Source: Pegea sp. RAD2-039 (lineage: Eukaryota; Chordata; Thaliacea; Salpida; Salpidae). From it: a stretch of DNA of 64,000 bases. The stretch lies in NCBI GenBank assembly GCA_034620365.1, contig JAQGEQ010000043.1, forward strand, positions 1,488,001-1,552,000, read 5' to 3'. Below the pieces are notes generated by a model. It saw nothing but the letters and a program-made list of their open reading frames with translations. It was not told the origin of the DNA and made no database searches. The position numbers were made by a program, and so were the translations under genes. This document shows, one piece after another, positions 26,691-37,949 of the stretch (its first letter is position 1; every line of letters begins with the position of its first letter).

Positions 26691-28922
26691 AATGAAAATG
26701 AAAGCTTCTACTATATAAAAAAATTTATAACAGTAATCTTCAATGTCTTCTTAAAAATATAACTTTTGATTTTACATGATTATCCTAATAAAAGTAAATA
26801 TTACAGATATAAAAATATAGAAAGATAAGAACTTTAAAAATTAATATGATTTAGTATACTAAATACATTAAAAATGATTATTTATAAGCTCAAAAAACTG
26901 TATTTAAAGAGATTAAGATATTACTTTTACCTTAAGATTCAATGCATGGCTACTACTAACAATTATGCATCGCGCTTGTCTTCTGGAATATTTTCTTTTC
27001 TTCAAAATTTTATTTAAGTACAGTGGAGAAGGGAAAGAAGGCAGGTTTTGAATTGCCTCAGTAAGTCAGGTAGTGTACCGCCGCTACTCGCTGCTTTTTC
27101 AGAACCGGTTGCAAAAAAGGCTTTGCTGAGTTCTTCTTTTGTTGCTTCATAGTCTAGACCCTGTGTGCTCAACAAATGTTCCGTCGTATCCAGCGTAGTG
27201 TTCATCGTGGTGTTTTGTTGGGAGTATAGAAGTGAAAAATGCTCAACTCATTTCTCTAATTGTTCATCTCTACTAGATCACTTTGTAGGAGATTGGAAGG
27301 GCGTTTTGTGGTTCTCGTCGTATTTCGAATATCATGTGTATATATACTATGTAGAAGAATTTTTATAAATAGAAAACAATATTCGACGTTAATTCAACCA
27401 ATTTTCTTTTTGTAGAAGTAGAAAACTCTAACAAAAATATGTTTACAAGAATTATTACTAGAATCTAAAACGAAAGCATTAACTCAGACGTTTAACTATG
27501 CCTATCTTAAGCACAACCAAATCCTAATTGCTATATTTCTCAATAAATCAAATTTTCTACGTTTGTTATTATATGCCAAAAGTCTTAAGATGGTCAAGAT
27601 CCAAACCGATTGAGGTACTTTTTAGGTAAAATTCTTATAGTTTTAAAAGTATTGTAAACATTAAGAAAAACTTTATTATTAAAAAAATAATAATAAAAAA
27701 TGTAGTGAACACTAAAAAATATTAATTCAATAGATTAAACTTTTAGTTAGTTTTTAAAATATCAGAAATTAATTTAAAAATAGACTTTTTGTAATTAGAA
27801 ACTTTCAACTTTTGAGAAGCCATTAACCACAACCTTGCTTAGAGCCAATTTATTTTATTACTCCGCACGTGCGTGGGTACTTTATTACTACACATTTAGT
27901 TCGGCTGAAAATATTTTTTATTCATGGGTTGTTGTCGTTAATTATAAACAGGTGCCAGCGTAAAAAGTGCTAAATTTTTAGCTGATAGTAGATGTAGATA
28001 ATATATTAATGGATAAATTAAAACGTTTCAAATCAATTGTTCTTAATTTTTTACCATTCTAATAAATTTTCTATAATTCACAATTTTGCAAACTATATAT
28101 CATTTAAACTATAACCTTTTTTTAATAGTCATTTTGAATTCATTAAAATAGTTAGAGATATTATTAAGGAATTCTGACTTACTAACTAAGTATACATTTA
28201 CTTTTATCAAGTAGTTGCTTTGAGGAAGGTAGTAGTAGTAATTCTGCAAATAGTAATTTGTTTCGATTTTTCGATGGGATTTTATAAAAACAAGGCAACA
28301 TGAAATACATTAAATTTAACTGAAAAATAAAAAGTCTTTATGATATATTTATATTAATTTACTTTAAATAACTAATAAGACTTTACAACAGTTTTTGAAA
28401 TTTATGATTTTTAATCTTTTTATTTTACAAATTTTTTAGTAAAAAATAGTTAAACAGTATTTTACTGTAGCAGCTTCTTATGAAATTTTAAGCATTGATT
28501 TTATATAAAATTTGTTGAATAAGGGTCTATAATTATAGGTTGCATTGATTTGATAGCAATTGTAAGTTATGAATTTATATTTATAATAAAGTTTTGTCAA
28601 TTGTTTATGCTTTTATAAATAGGCTCAAAAATGTAAAGTAAGCAAGTTTTCAACTTTACAGGATATCATATATAGTAAATGTTGTCTGTCTGATTAACAA
28701 ATATTTCAATTTTGTTTATTAAGCATAATTAAACATTTAGTTAGTCGAATAAATAAACTTTGAGTAGATCTGAATTGTTTTCCTAGAAACCAAATATTAG
28801 ATTATATTTTTAATAGTTATATAATATTGTATGAAGAGATTTTTAAACATTTGCTATATTTTTAAAAGATAACTCAACATTTGATTAATTATTTTTCTCA
28901 GAAGTTACATCAACTGAACACT
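26691..28922. other. Spacer upstream of the SLC43-like gene
   Basis: About 2.2 kb. A GC-richer block at 27000-27330 has short open frames on both strands with no resemblance to a known family. A further GC-rich motif lies at 27863-27877. The strong pyrimidine-AG signal at about 28893-28902 is probably the acceptor of a 5'-UTR intron or a spliced-leader site for the SLC43-like gene. The rest is AT-rich and featureless. Confidence 0.4.
27863..27877. promoter_or_regulatory. CACGTG E-box with overlapping GTGCGTG, candidate promoter element
   Basis: CCGCACGTGCGTGGG stands out in AT-rich surroundings. It holds a perfect E-box CACGTG (bHLH site, 27866-27871), two ACGTG/GCGTG cores of the kind bound by bHLH-PAS factors, and a partial NRF1-like GCACGTGCG. 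It is about 1 kb upstream of the SLC43-like ATG, and a splice acceptor just before that ATG would fit a promoter here plus one 5'-UTR intron. Confidence 0.3.
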
Positions 28923-30455
28923 ATGATAAAACCTATACTAAGCATTATTAGTGGTGCTCTAGAATGTTTGATGTGCGCTGGGCTAGTCTTTGGTTGGTCT
29001 TCCTTATCATCTGTTCTTATTAAAGAAGGATATTTTGCTTGTGCCACGACTGTTAGTAATCCTGGTAATGCTACAAATATGAGTACAAGTTCAGCAAATA
29101 CCTCTCATTTGGGCAACTTGAGTAATGCTGATGTTAAATGTCCAACTCAACAAGAGAGTTTAAATTTTGTTTTTGCTGTAGCTTCTACTATGCTCAGTTT
29201 TTCAACTATATTAAATGGCTTTTTGTTTGATCGTTTTGGCACTTTCTTTTGCAGAATGCTTGCTTCTTTTATGTTTCTTATTGCCAGTATATTAATGATA
29301 GTTTCAACCCCAACAACTTCCAAATTACTGTACGTGGCTATGTGCTTATATGCTGTTGGTGGCATTATACTTCTCATCACTAACATACAACTTGGTAACT
29401 TGTTTTTGCATGCAAGATCTTCTATAATAACTTTGTTTAATGGTGCATTAGATTCTTCTTCATTTATGTTTTTACTTATTAAACTTGTGTCTGACTCAGG
29501 AGTAGCATTATCATCAATTTTTATAGGGATAGCATGTCTAACAGCTTTTCAAATCATACGGACTTTCTTTTTGATGCCTTATAAGTTTATTCCTTTTCCT
29601 TTGCCTAAAGGTAAACACTATAATTATGGTTTTTTCCACTACTGGAAAACACGAAATCATAAAAGCCCAAAACCAAGTACACAGTTGGATGAGCTTACTG
29701 AAGAAAAAGCTCCATTAGAAGAAAAAGAAGAAGACGACAATGATTATCAAACAAAAGATTTCAAGCAATGTTTGCGTGATGTTTCATTCTGGCTCAACTG
29801 TGTGCAGTTGAGTCTCTTACAACTTCGTTGTTACTTCTATTTCGCAACTGTTTTCTTCCATCTAGAGTCTATAGTCGGTGCTGGTAACACAAGTTTTTAT
29901 CTAAATGTATTTGGTACTTGTCAGCTTTTTGGCATTTTTACTGCTCCTCTAAATGGGCTTTTGATCGATCGTCTGACTTCTATCTTCAGTAAAACTATTA
30001 AAAGTGATCTTATTGTAAGATATAAAGCAGTAGGGTGTTCAAGCTTATTGACAACTTGTATTGGTGTTGCTTTCTCTATTGCTTGTGCAATACCAAACAT
30101 TTATGTACAATATGTTACATTTGTTCTTCAAGTAGTGTTTCGATCTTTTCTTTATGGAGGGAATTCTAACTACATTGCAACTTTTTATCCTGGTAAATAT
30201 TTTGGAAAACTATATGGTGTAAACATGACTGTTGGTGGTATAGTTGGTTTACTGCAATTTCCCTTACATTCTCTTGTAACACGTACGCTGAATGGAGATT
30301 TTACCAGTATTAATATTGCGTTTGTGATAATCTGTCTTTTAACTTCTGTGCATCCGATTGTATTGCTTCTAAGAGCAAGATCTCATACTTCCCTCAAAGT
30401 GTATGATGCTTCAAAACAGAAGCTTGCTATAAGCAATGATTCTGTTGAAAGTTGA
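28923..30455 (+). CDS. SLC43A3-like: Major facilitator SLC43-type transporter (SLC43A3/ENBT1-like)
   Basis: A 510-residue protein in a single uninterrupted exon. SLC43A1/A2 carry large neutral amino acids and SLC43A3 carries purine nucleobases at the plasma membrane. The N-terminus (GALECLMCAGLVFGWSSLSSVL) matches the SLC43 first helix. A Thr/Asn/Ser-rich extracellular loop with several N-glycosylation sequons follows, then FDRFGT at the helix 2-3 turn, GGIILLITNIQLGNLF, the SLC43 hallmark TLFNGALDSSS, and RTFFLMPYKFIPFPLP before the cytosolic loop. That loop is long and Glu/Lys-rich (about residues 240-285). The second half keeps about six helices, with FRSFLYGGNSNYIATFYPGKYFGKLYG near the end. 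ITNLQ- and P.PLP-type details favour SLC43A3 over A1/A2. I chose the ATG at 28923 because the open frame upstream lacks an ATG and crosses a strong acceptor. Confidence 0.85.
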   Translation: MIKPILSIISGALECLMCAGLVFGWSSLSSVLIKEGYFACATTVSNPGNATNMSTSSANTSHLGNLSNADVKCPTQQESLNFVFAVASTMLSFSTILNGFLFDRFGTFFCRMLASFMFLIASILMIVSTPTTSKLLYVAMCLYAVGGIILLITNIQLGNLFLHARSSIITLFNGALDSSSFMFLLIKLVSDSGVALSSIFIGIACLTAFQIIRTFFLMPYKFIPFPLPKGKHYNYGFFHYWKTRNHKSPKPSTQLDELTEEKAPLEEKEEDDNDYQTKDFKQCLRDVSFWLNCVQLSLLQLRCYFYFATVFFHLESIVGAGNTSFYLNVFGTCQLFGIFTAPLNGLLIDRLTSIFSKTIKSDLIVRYKAVGCSSLLTTCIGVAFSIACAIPNIYVQYVTFVLQVVFRSFLYGGNSNYIATFYPGKYFGKLYGVNMTVGGIVGLLQFPLHSLVTRTLNGDFTSINIAFVIICLLTSVHPIVLLLRARSHTSLKVYDASKQKLAISNDSVES

Positions 30456-30821
30456 GTTGTATGTTTTCATTTATTCACTACATATTTCTTAGAGCTGTTT
30501 TTTTCTTCATAGACTGTAGAACCATCATCTTCATTATATTTAAATACTTCATTAAGAAAATATAATTCGTATGAAATTTACTTGGTCCTATTTTTGTTGT
30601 TCTGAAGTATTTCAAAACTTCAAATTTGCTAGTTTTGAATTTAAGTTGTTATTTTTTTGTTTGACGTTAAAATATGTTTTCTTCACGTATATGGTTTGTT
30701 GTAAATTGTTTTTATTTCAATTAATTAGTTTGTTGTTTTAGTTTGGTTAGTTAGGTTTTTTGTTTAGTGTTCATAAAACTCAATCTTTTAGTGATGTTGC
30801 GTTGGATTCGTAATATTTTGT

Positions 30822-30827
30822 AATAAA
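30822..30827 (+). terminator. Polyadenylation signal AATAAA of the SLC43-like gene
   Basis: AATAAA followed within about 20 nt by a GT-rich stretch (TTGTATGTAGTG), a typical cleavage context, about 370 nt after the stop codon and in the same orientation. Confidence 0.45.
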
Positions 30828-32369
30828 CATTGTATGTAGTGAAAGAAATCTCGTTTGTCTCCTATTTTGTAGCGCAGTTCATCTGAATGATGAATTTTTA
30901 TCTATTTTCTTTGATACGTTTGGAATCGTCTTTATGTTTGCCCTCATAAACATAAAAAAATTAGTTTATAATAATGACCAAAAATACTTTTAATTCTAAT
31001 AAGCTTATGAAAGTATTTTAGTAAATAAAATCTTTTAACTCTAAAATAAGTTAAGATTAGACTCAAGTTTTGGAGATCTTTATTAAAATACTGTTGAAGC
31101 TCAAAGTTTTTTAATTTCTAACTTAGGAATAACTATCACAAGCAAAATTATTTTTTTTAGATTATTACCTAATGAACATTCTGGTTTGTCTACAATACTA
31201 AGAATATTATTTAATTTCTGTAAATTTATTTTTTAAATGAATACTCTAGTTGTCAAATAACCTCAAGTTAACGGAAATTAAGAACTTTGGAATCAATGTA
31301 AACCACGCGTAGTTGAGCTTAGAGTTATATTGCTGATATTAAAGATTATTATTTGAGTAAATTAGATCACATTCTTGAAATATTTTTAATGCAAAATTCT
31401 TAATATATAATTGAGAGTAGATTAAATACTTGTTACAATACTATAGTAATTATCTGCTAATCTTAAAATTGTATTTAACACTCTTTAATAATTCTAGTTG
31501 AATTAGTAAAAGTATAATTTCAAATTTTTAATGTCAATCTCGGTAGAAATATACTTTTAATTTTAATTGATAGTTATATAATTTGGCAAGCAGCTGTTCA
31601 ACTAAAATTATAACTGAAAATTAAATTTACATTATATTATGAAAATGAATTTAAAGACCTAAAAAAGTTAAATCAAAAAATCTCCTTAATCTTCGAATTG
31701 CAATCCAAATAAATCCCAGATTATTACAAATTGTAAAAAGCATTGTATCACTTACCAACTATATTAAACTCTCCGAGAAAAATTTATATAACGACTAAAC
31801 AAAATTTTTTTAAATCTAATTGTAATATTATAAGCTAGATAAAAAGTAATTTTCTATAACTTTTCCGATTTCAGATATTTTATTAATTTGTAATTTTGAT
31901 TGATTAAAAAATGTTTCTAAGCTAATAAGACTCATCAAGCTATCTAATTCAAATTTATACTCAAACTGCCGTCTTTTAGAACTGTGTTAACATTTACTTG
32001 ACGATTATTAGTGAATAATTTCTATACAATTTAAGTTTCAATAATAGCAATCATCAAGTCTTTCATGTTTTTTAAAAAGATATGTGTCGATTTATATTTA
32101 GCGGTTAAGTTATACAACATTTTACAAAAATAAAATTGCCTAGAATTTAATAAACTTGTCTATTTTACAGATACTTAATTTGCTATTGACTAAGTAATTG
32201 TTTAATAAGATTTTCAGGTTATAAATTATATTTTATTCAATAGTGCTTATAATTTGTGACAAAATTATCTAAGCGATTTGTATATTACTTGTGATAAATT
32301 ATTCTATCTGGATAAGAAATCAATTCAAACTTTTTTGGTTTGGTTACACTAAAAATCTTTCAAGAAAAA
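30828..32369. other. AT-rich spacer before the LINE
   Basis: No coding region, RNA gene or repeat that I can recognise; uniformly AT-rich. Confidence 0.4.
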
Positions 32370-35300
32370 AAAACTATGGAGTATCCAAATAAAAGTGGCA
32401 AGACCTGACGTTCCAGTAGACAGAAACATTCTGACAAACCGACTTCATCAAAACAAGATTGCAATGGAAATTGCCAATCCTGCAATATAATTTACTCCAG
32501 TGAAGATTCGGCAATAGAATGCATTAAATGCCTCTCTTGGTTTCATCTCACTTGTAGTGATATGAGCAAGAATTTCTATGCTATATTTGATAACAACCAG
32601 ATGAAGTAAATGGTTCTACATTAAATGTAGAACCATTGACATAACATCTACCTCCTCTAGTTGTAATTTGACCCTATTATCCGATATCAGCAAATATATT
32701 TCCACTGAATTGGTCAAATTTAAATCTGCAATTAGCAACGATGTTGCCAAAATCAACGAAAGAATTTCTAGTTTGTCTAAATCAATGGACGAACTACATG
32801 CCTCTACAAAGAAACCTGTCACATGGACCTTGGTGGTCGGTGATTCCGATTCCGACAAAAATGCTAGCATGGTGCAGCTTCTTGTCAAGAAGGTCACCGA
32901 CACGCACAAAAACTTTCTTTGGAGACAGAGAAAACAATGTCATCATCTTCATTGTCTGTGAGACTAATAAAGATCATAACAGTAAATATTGTAATCAAAT
33001 GTGCTCTCAAAGCCTTGATTTTGTGGACGTTCCAAAGATATCAATGACCAAACTTGAAGCAAAAAGCTCAGATCATCAAAGACCGTTGAAAGTGTCCTTT
33101 CAGGAAAGTTGGGACAAACGCAGGTTTCTTGCCAAGCTGTATAAGCTAAAGCTTGACAAAAAATTCGAGCGCATTAGAGTAGCACATGATATGTGTGAAG
33201 ATGATCGCTTAGAAAATAAGCGTCTTCTAAAAGAGGCGTACAACCGAAATCAGAAGGAATAACCAACTGATTTCAAATACAAAGTTCGTGGTCTACCACG
33301 GGCCTTGAGAATTGTCAAGGCTTTTTCAAAAACGGAAGTAACAAACAACCACTGGACCCACATCTTCGTTTATTACATTCTCTCCGCACACAATTGTGAT
33401 GCCATCCTTCCAGCCCAAGATTCACAAAAGCCTATCATCAAATCTCATGAGCGTCAAAAAGACAATTCTTCTATCACATTAGGTATGTTCTTCAACACGC
33501 TGTTTATTATTAACAAAATTTTCCAATTGGATACTCTTTTGCATTCTCAAGATTTCACATTTGTTTTTATTACTGAAACTTGGTTCGAACCGTTGCATCC
33601 TGATTCTTTTCTGGTTGACGGTAATCTTTTTTTGTGTTTTGCGTTGTGACAGACTGTATGATAGAGGCGGGGCGGTGTTTGCGTAATTTATAAAATATCG
33701 CTTGCACCAAGGTCTCCAGAATTCAGATCGATGCCATTAATTGTCCAGGATTTGAGATTATCGATTTCAATTTTCATTACTCATAGTCCAAACTTTCTCC
33801 TTTTATATGTGCCTACCTACTACCCTCTAAAACTAATGACGGGATTATAGCCAATGTCTTATAGAAGAGTGCTGTGTGTCTTTAGTTATATATTTTGGGG
33901 GATTTTAATTTTAGTAAAATTGATTGGAATAACCCGAATTTAGCATTTATGGGAAAATCGTTTAACTTGGATAGCGACAATCCTAATTCTAATCTATTTT
34001 AAGTCATGCCTTTGTAAGCTTCCTCGATGTCAATAACCTATCTCAGCTGATTACGTTTTCAACCCAAGTTAGTGGTAATTAACTTTGGATCTTCTTATCA
34101 CATCAAAACCTGAGAACATTATCTGCCTTGGTCAAAAAGAACCTTTTGCTCCGAAATGTGATCACAACATAATTGAATTCAAGCTCCATCAAACTTTTCC
34201 CATGAACGTTAAAACTTCAAGCAAACGGAACTTTTATAGTGGAAATTATGATGGTATAAACAAGTTTCTATAAGGTGTTGAATGGATTTCTGTTTTCAAC
34301 TCTACCGAAGACATCAATACTGTTTACTCAAGGTTTACTAACATCGTTATAGAGACAATTGAGAAATTCATACCTTTTTATAGAATCAACAAAAACCACA
34401 TTTGCCCAAATATTTAAGGAATTTACAACATTTGAAAAATCTCCTATACAAACAAACTAAAGCAGACCCTTCCATCAAATTTCTGTACAAAGATCTTTGT
34501 ATAGTTTACAAGAAATATATTTCTATTTTCTACTTAAGAAGAGAAAGTGTAGTCTTTTCTTCACCCAGGAAGAAAACGTTTTTTGTGGCTTCATAAAATA
34601 CAAGCTTAAGACGAGATCTCAAAAACCTCCTTTACTTGATAACAGCAACCAGATTGTGATGGAACCAGAGAATAAAGCTAAATTGCTAAACAACCAACTT
34701 AATAGCATTTTTTAACGGATAATAACAATACTCTTTCTCTTTCTCACAAAAGTCTGTGAGATGATAGATCTTTAAATAAGGGCCAGATCCCTACTTTATT
34801 TTTAAGAAAAACTACTCCCTTTTTATTATTACCTTTACTGCTACTCCTTAACGCCAATCTGAGGCGAGGAAGAGTTCCACAAATTCGGAAGAAAGCTATT
34901 ATTACTCCAATTCATAAAAAGGGTCCCGGAAACACTTCACTTAACTACAGACCAATTTCGCTGACTTCAGTTATCTGCAGAACTGAAGAACACTTCATTC
35001 ACAATCATATGACGAGTCATTTGATGGGGCACCATCTAATAACTGATGTCCAGCATGGCTTTGTGAAACGGAGATCTTCCATGACTGAAGATCTCACTTT
35101 TCTTAACGAGCTTACAGCCTATCATGAAAGTAATGCTCCTTGTGACATCATACATCTCGAATTTGCTAAAGCTTAAAAATTCTGTCCCACACAACAAGCT
35201 CATTATTGTTTTGCAAAATTTAAAAATCCACAGTTTTATCTTAAAATGGATTCAAGATTACTTATCAGGTAGAACCCAACAAACTCGTGTAGAAAAATCT

Positions 35301-36430
35301 TTATCTACTTCTAGTCAAATCACTAGTGGTATTCCTCAGGGTTCCGTTCTGGGTCCCCTTCTTTTTTTTATTTCTATTGAAGACCTCATCAGAAGACTAG
35401 TAGCAGTAGATGGTTTCAGTGTGTTTGTGTATGCAGATGACATCGAGCTGTTATCTTGCAATCCTTTAAAACTTCAAACTACCCTGCACACTGTAGAAAA
35501 CTGGTCTATGAACTAGTAGCTCAGACTTTTTCCCGTAAACCAGCTGCTAATTCCTTGAACCAATATTCTATCAATGGATTTATTATTCAACGAATATCTT
35601 CGGTTCTAGACCTTGGCATTACCCTATCATCTGACTTTAAATGGCACAATTATGCTTCCAAAAACTTTGCAAAATCAATCAACCTTGTCTACCTTATTAT
35701 AAAGACCTTTAATTCCAAGGATCCATACTTCTTTATAAATCTTTTCAAACTGTACGTACGTCCAAATCTTGAATACAATGTTAGTGCATGGATGCCATAT
35801 CAAGTTGGTGATATCAAAAAATCGAGTCTGTTCAGGCCACATTTACGAGATTGGTATGCAGGAAACTTAATACTAAATATGATAGCTGTAAACATCGTCT
35901 TAGCTTCTTCAATTTAGATACTCTGGAAATCCGACGGATTAAATACGACTTAATTATTATTTATAAAATTATCCACAATTTAATTGACCTTCAGTTTGAT
36001 GATTTTTTTTCCGTTAGTCATTCCCTCAAGTTATATCAACTCAGACTACACACATTACACCTTAATAAGCCTATATCACTTGGTACATTGGTCAGAGCAA
36101 ATTTTTTCTCATACCGCACAACTGGTACATGGAACCAGCTGCCATCAGACATTGCCATGTTGAAGTCACTCGTGTTGTTCAAGCACAGGTTGAATCGTTA
36201 TAATATTGCCAACATTGTTGTTTCCACACTGTGATTTTTTTTTTATATCATTAATATTTTATGTAATTGTTCACTTTTATATGTTTTGAGGACAACTGAA
36301 ATGCCATGTATTACATCTTTTGCTTTCTATATTATTAATATACAGATATTATTTGTAAGAATGTGTGTTAGCGGAAAGTGCTCTCTTCATGCACCCTCCT
36401 TCACCTTTATTGAAATATATAAATACCTTG
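32370..36430 (+). mobile_element. Dead, near full-length CR1-like LINE
   Basis: About 4 kb of a non-LTR retrotransposon with both reading frames broken by stops and frameshifts. At the 5' end (from an ATG at 32376) a short segment encodes a Cys-rich finger, C..C then IECIKCLSWFHLTCSDM, like the PHD-type fingers found in some CR1 ORF1 proteins. At 32741-33262 there is an ORF1-type domain (PLKVSFQESW, RIRVAHDMCEDDR). Next comes an endonuclease start (FTFVFITETWF, about 33545-33600). Then the reverse transcriptase: NYRPISLTSVICRTEEHF (about 34935), QHGFVKRRSS, SGIPQGSVLGPLLF (about 35325) and the catalytic VFVYADDIELLS (about 35430). C-terminal pieces reach 36234, and a 3' UTR carrying TTAGCGG and GCACCCTC follows. 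The element is inactive. Several related fragments lie elsewhere in the window. Confidence 0.85.
32609..32637. repeat. 29-bp near-perfect palindrome in the LINE
   Basis: Two 14-bp arms (AATGGTTCTACATT and its exact reverse complement) are separated by one base. It lies between the finger-coding part and the ORF1 domain. It may be a replication-born inverted duplication or part of the element's own structure. Confidence 0.7.
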
Positions 36431-37322
36431 AATATAATTTGTTTATTTTTAAATATTACACAAAGCTACTTAATAACTTTGATGTTTATAGTTTAATGCT
36501 GATCTAGATTTGCACCAGGAATGTTTTAATGATCTTAGTTTAATTTAGCATCTTAAAAAAGTAAAATCTTTTAGTCAATAAGTAAAAAAATCGTCTTATT
36601 AACAAAAACATTAAATTCCTTGAAAAAAAATAGAACAGAACGTCTGATAAAATTTGATAGCTTTTAAAAATTAATAATCTGAAATTTGTTTAAGCTTTGA
36701 AGTTGCCTTAATGTTAGGATTGATAACATATGATTTTGAAAATATTCAAAAAAAGAAGATAATAGATAAAATTTAAGGGATATAACAGAAATATTAAGCT
36801 ACGAGACTTCAAATTCTTATATTTCAGCAGTTTCATAATATGCAAAAAAATTGTTTGACTACTGCCAAAAACCATTTACAATTAGATAGACAATAATTTA
36901 TCAATTATAAAAACCTTGAACAACAATTTAATAAATTTGATGAACATTTGCTATATTCACGACGATTTTGGAATATAAATATACTGATGTCCTCAAGGTG
37001 GCAGTACAAAATTCAGGTTAGGGAGAAAAATGTAACCGTCGCGCTAACTTTAAACACCTACAGTGAAATTGAACGATAAACATTATAACCTAAAAAAAAT
37101 ATACTTCAAGAGACCTAAGACTTCATGAAAACAAGCAAATTGATATTGGAGTATTTTATTAAAACTTAAAACACAGGAGAAAAACTTGAAGAACTTTTAA
37201 AGAATTTCAAAAAAAATTGTTATTCAAAATTTTTCGAAAAAGTCTGAGTTAGCCAAAAGATAAATCTTGCACCAAAAACACAGTGATGATAAAAAAATCT
37301 TGGGGTCCCAAAATCAATTGAG
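36431..37322. other. Spacer after the LINE
   Basis: AT-rich, no gene seen. A slightly GC-richer patch at about 36985-37060 (containing CCTCAAGGTGGCAG and CGTCGCGC) is unexplained; it lies downstream of the KEN-box gene. Confidence 0.35.
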
Positions 37323-37949
37323 TTAAAGTCTCAGCAACCCTCTTCTCAAGGAGCTCGCCTTCTTTTTTGATTTGGGATTATTAGGCAATTTAGGTGGAAT
37401 ATTTTCTTTATTGTCAAACATAAAAGAGTATCCACTATAGTTGCCAGATTCCTTTTTAGGAGGCTTATTCATATTTATACTGCTAGAACCATTTGTAGTA
37501 TCAATATAATTTTGGTTGAGTGAAGATTCAGCAACATTCCTATTCACAACACCCAAAACTTTTCTATCAGAGGCTAGAACCAACGGATTTATATTAACAG
37601 AGGAGGCTGGCGATGAAATTTCACTATTTTCATCAAATGCCTGAAATTGTTTTCAAATCAGTTTTAAAAATTGATTATTGAACAAACATTTGTAAGTTAT
37701 GTTCAAAAAACTAAATTATTTTTATATAACAATTTCCAAAATATATTTCAATTTTATTACACAAAATGTATTTTGATACAGGAATCCTAAGTTTTAAATC
37801 CGAATAAATTTAAAACACTTTATAAAATGATAATAAACATGATAAAATAAGGTTTATAAGCTAAATAATAACATTACCTCAATATCCTTTTTGGTAGGCA
37901 TACCTTCAGAAGCAGTGAAACTTTGATTAGACACAATTAAGTCAGCCAT
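37323..37949 (-). CDS. Small KEN-box/D-box protein, candidate APC/C substrate (securin-like?)
   Basis: Two exons: 37878-37949 (ATG at 37949, 24 residues) and 37323-37640, giving about 129 residues. The protein is Ser/Asn/Lys-rich with no predicted fold. It carries RKVLGVVNRN at about residues 42-51, a canonical destruction box (RxxL...N) that resembles the RKALGTVNR box of vertebrate securin. It also has FDNKENIPP at about residues 95-103, a canonical KEN box with the usual trailing Pro. A basic C-terminus ends in SSLRRGLLRL. Paired D- and KEN boxes are the degrons read by the anaphase-promoting complex. Securin, cyclin N-termini, sororin and other mitotic regulators share them, and securins diverge almost beyond recognition. 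In human securin the KEN box precedes the D-box; here the order is reversed. A pyrimidine-AG acceptor sits about 21 nt upstream of the ATG. Confidence 0.6.

Noticed and set aside
27014-27368. Open frames on both strands in a GC-richer block downstream of MTR
   Set aside because: No family resemblance, no conserved motif and no clear start; possibly an old mobile-element scrap but unsupported.
36985-37010. CCTCAAGGTGGCAG as a CTCF-like site
   Set aside because: Two mismatches to the core and no supporting context; it is not known whether this organism has CTCF.
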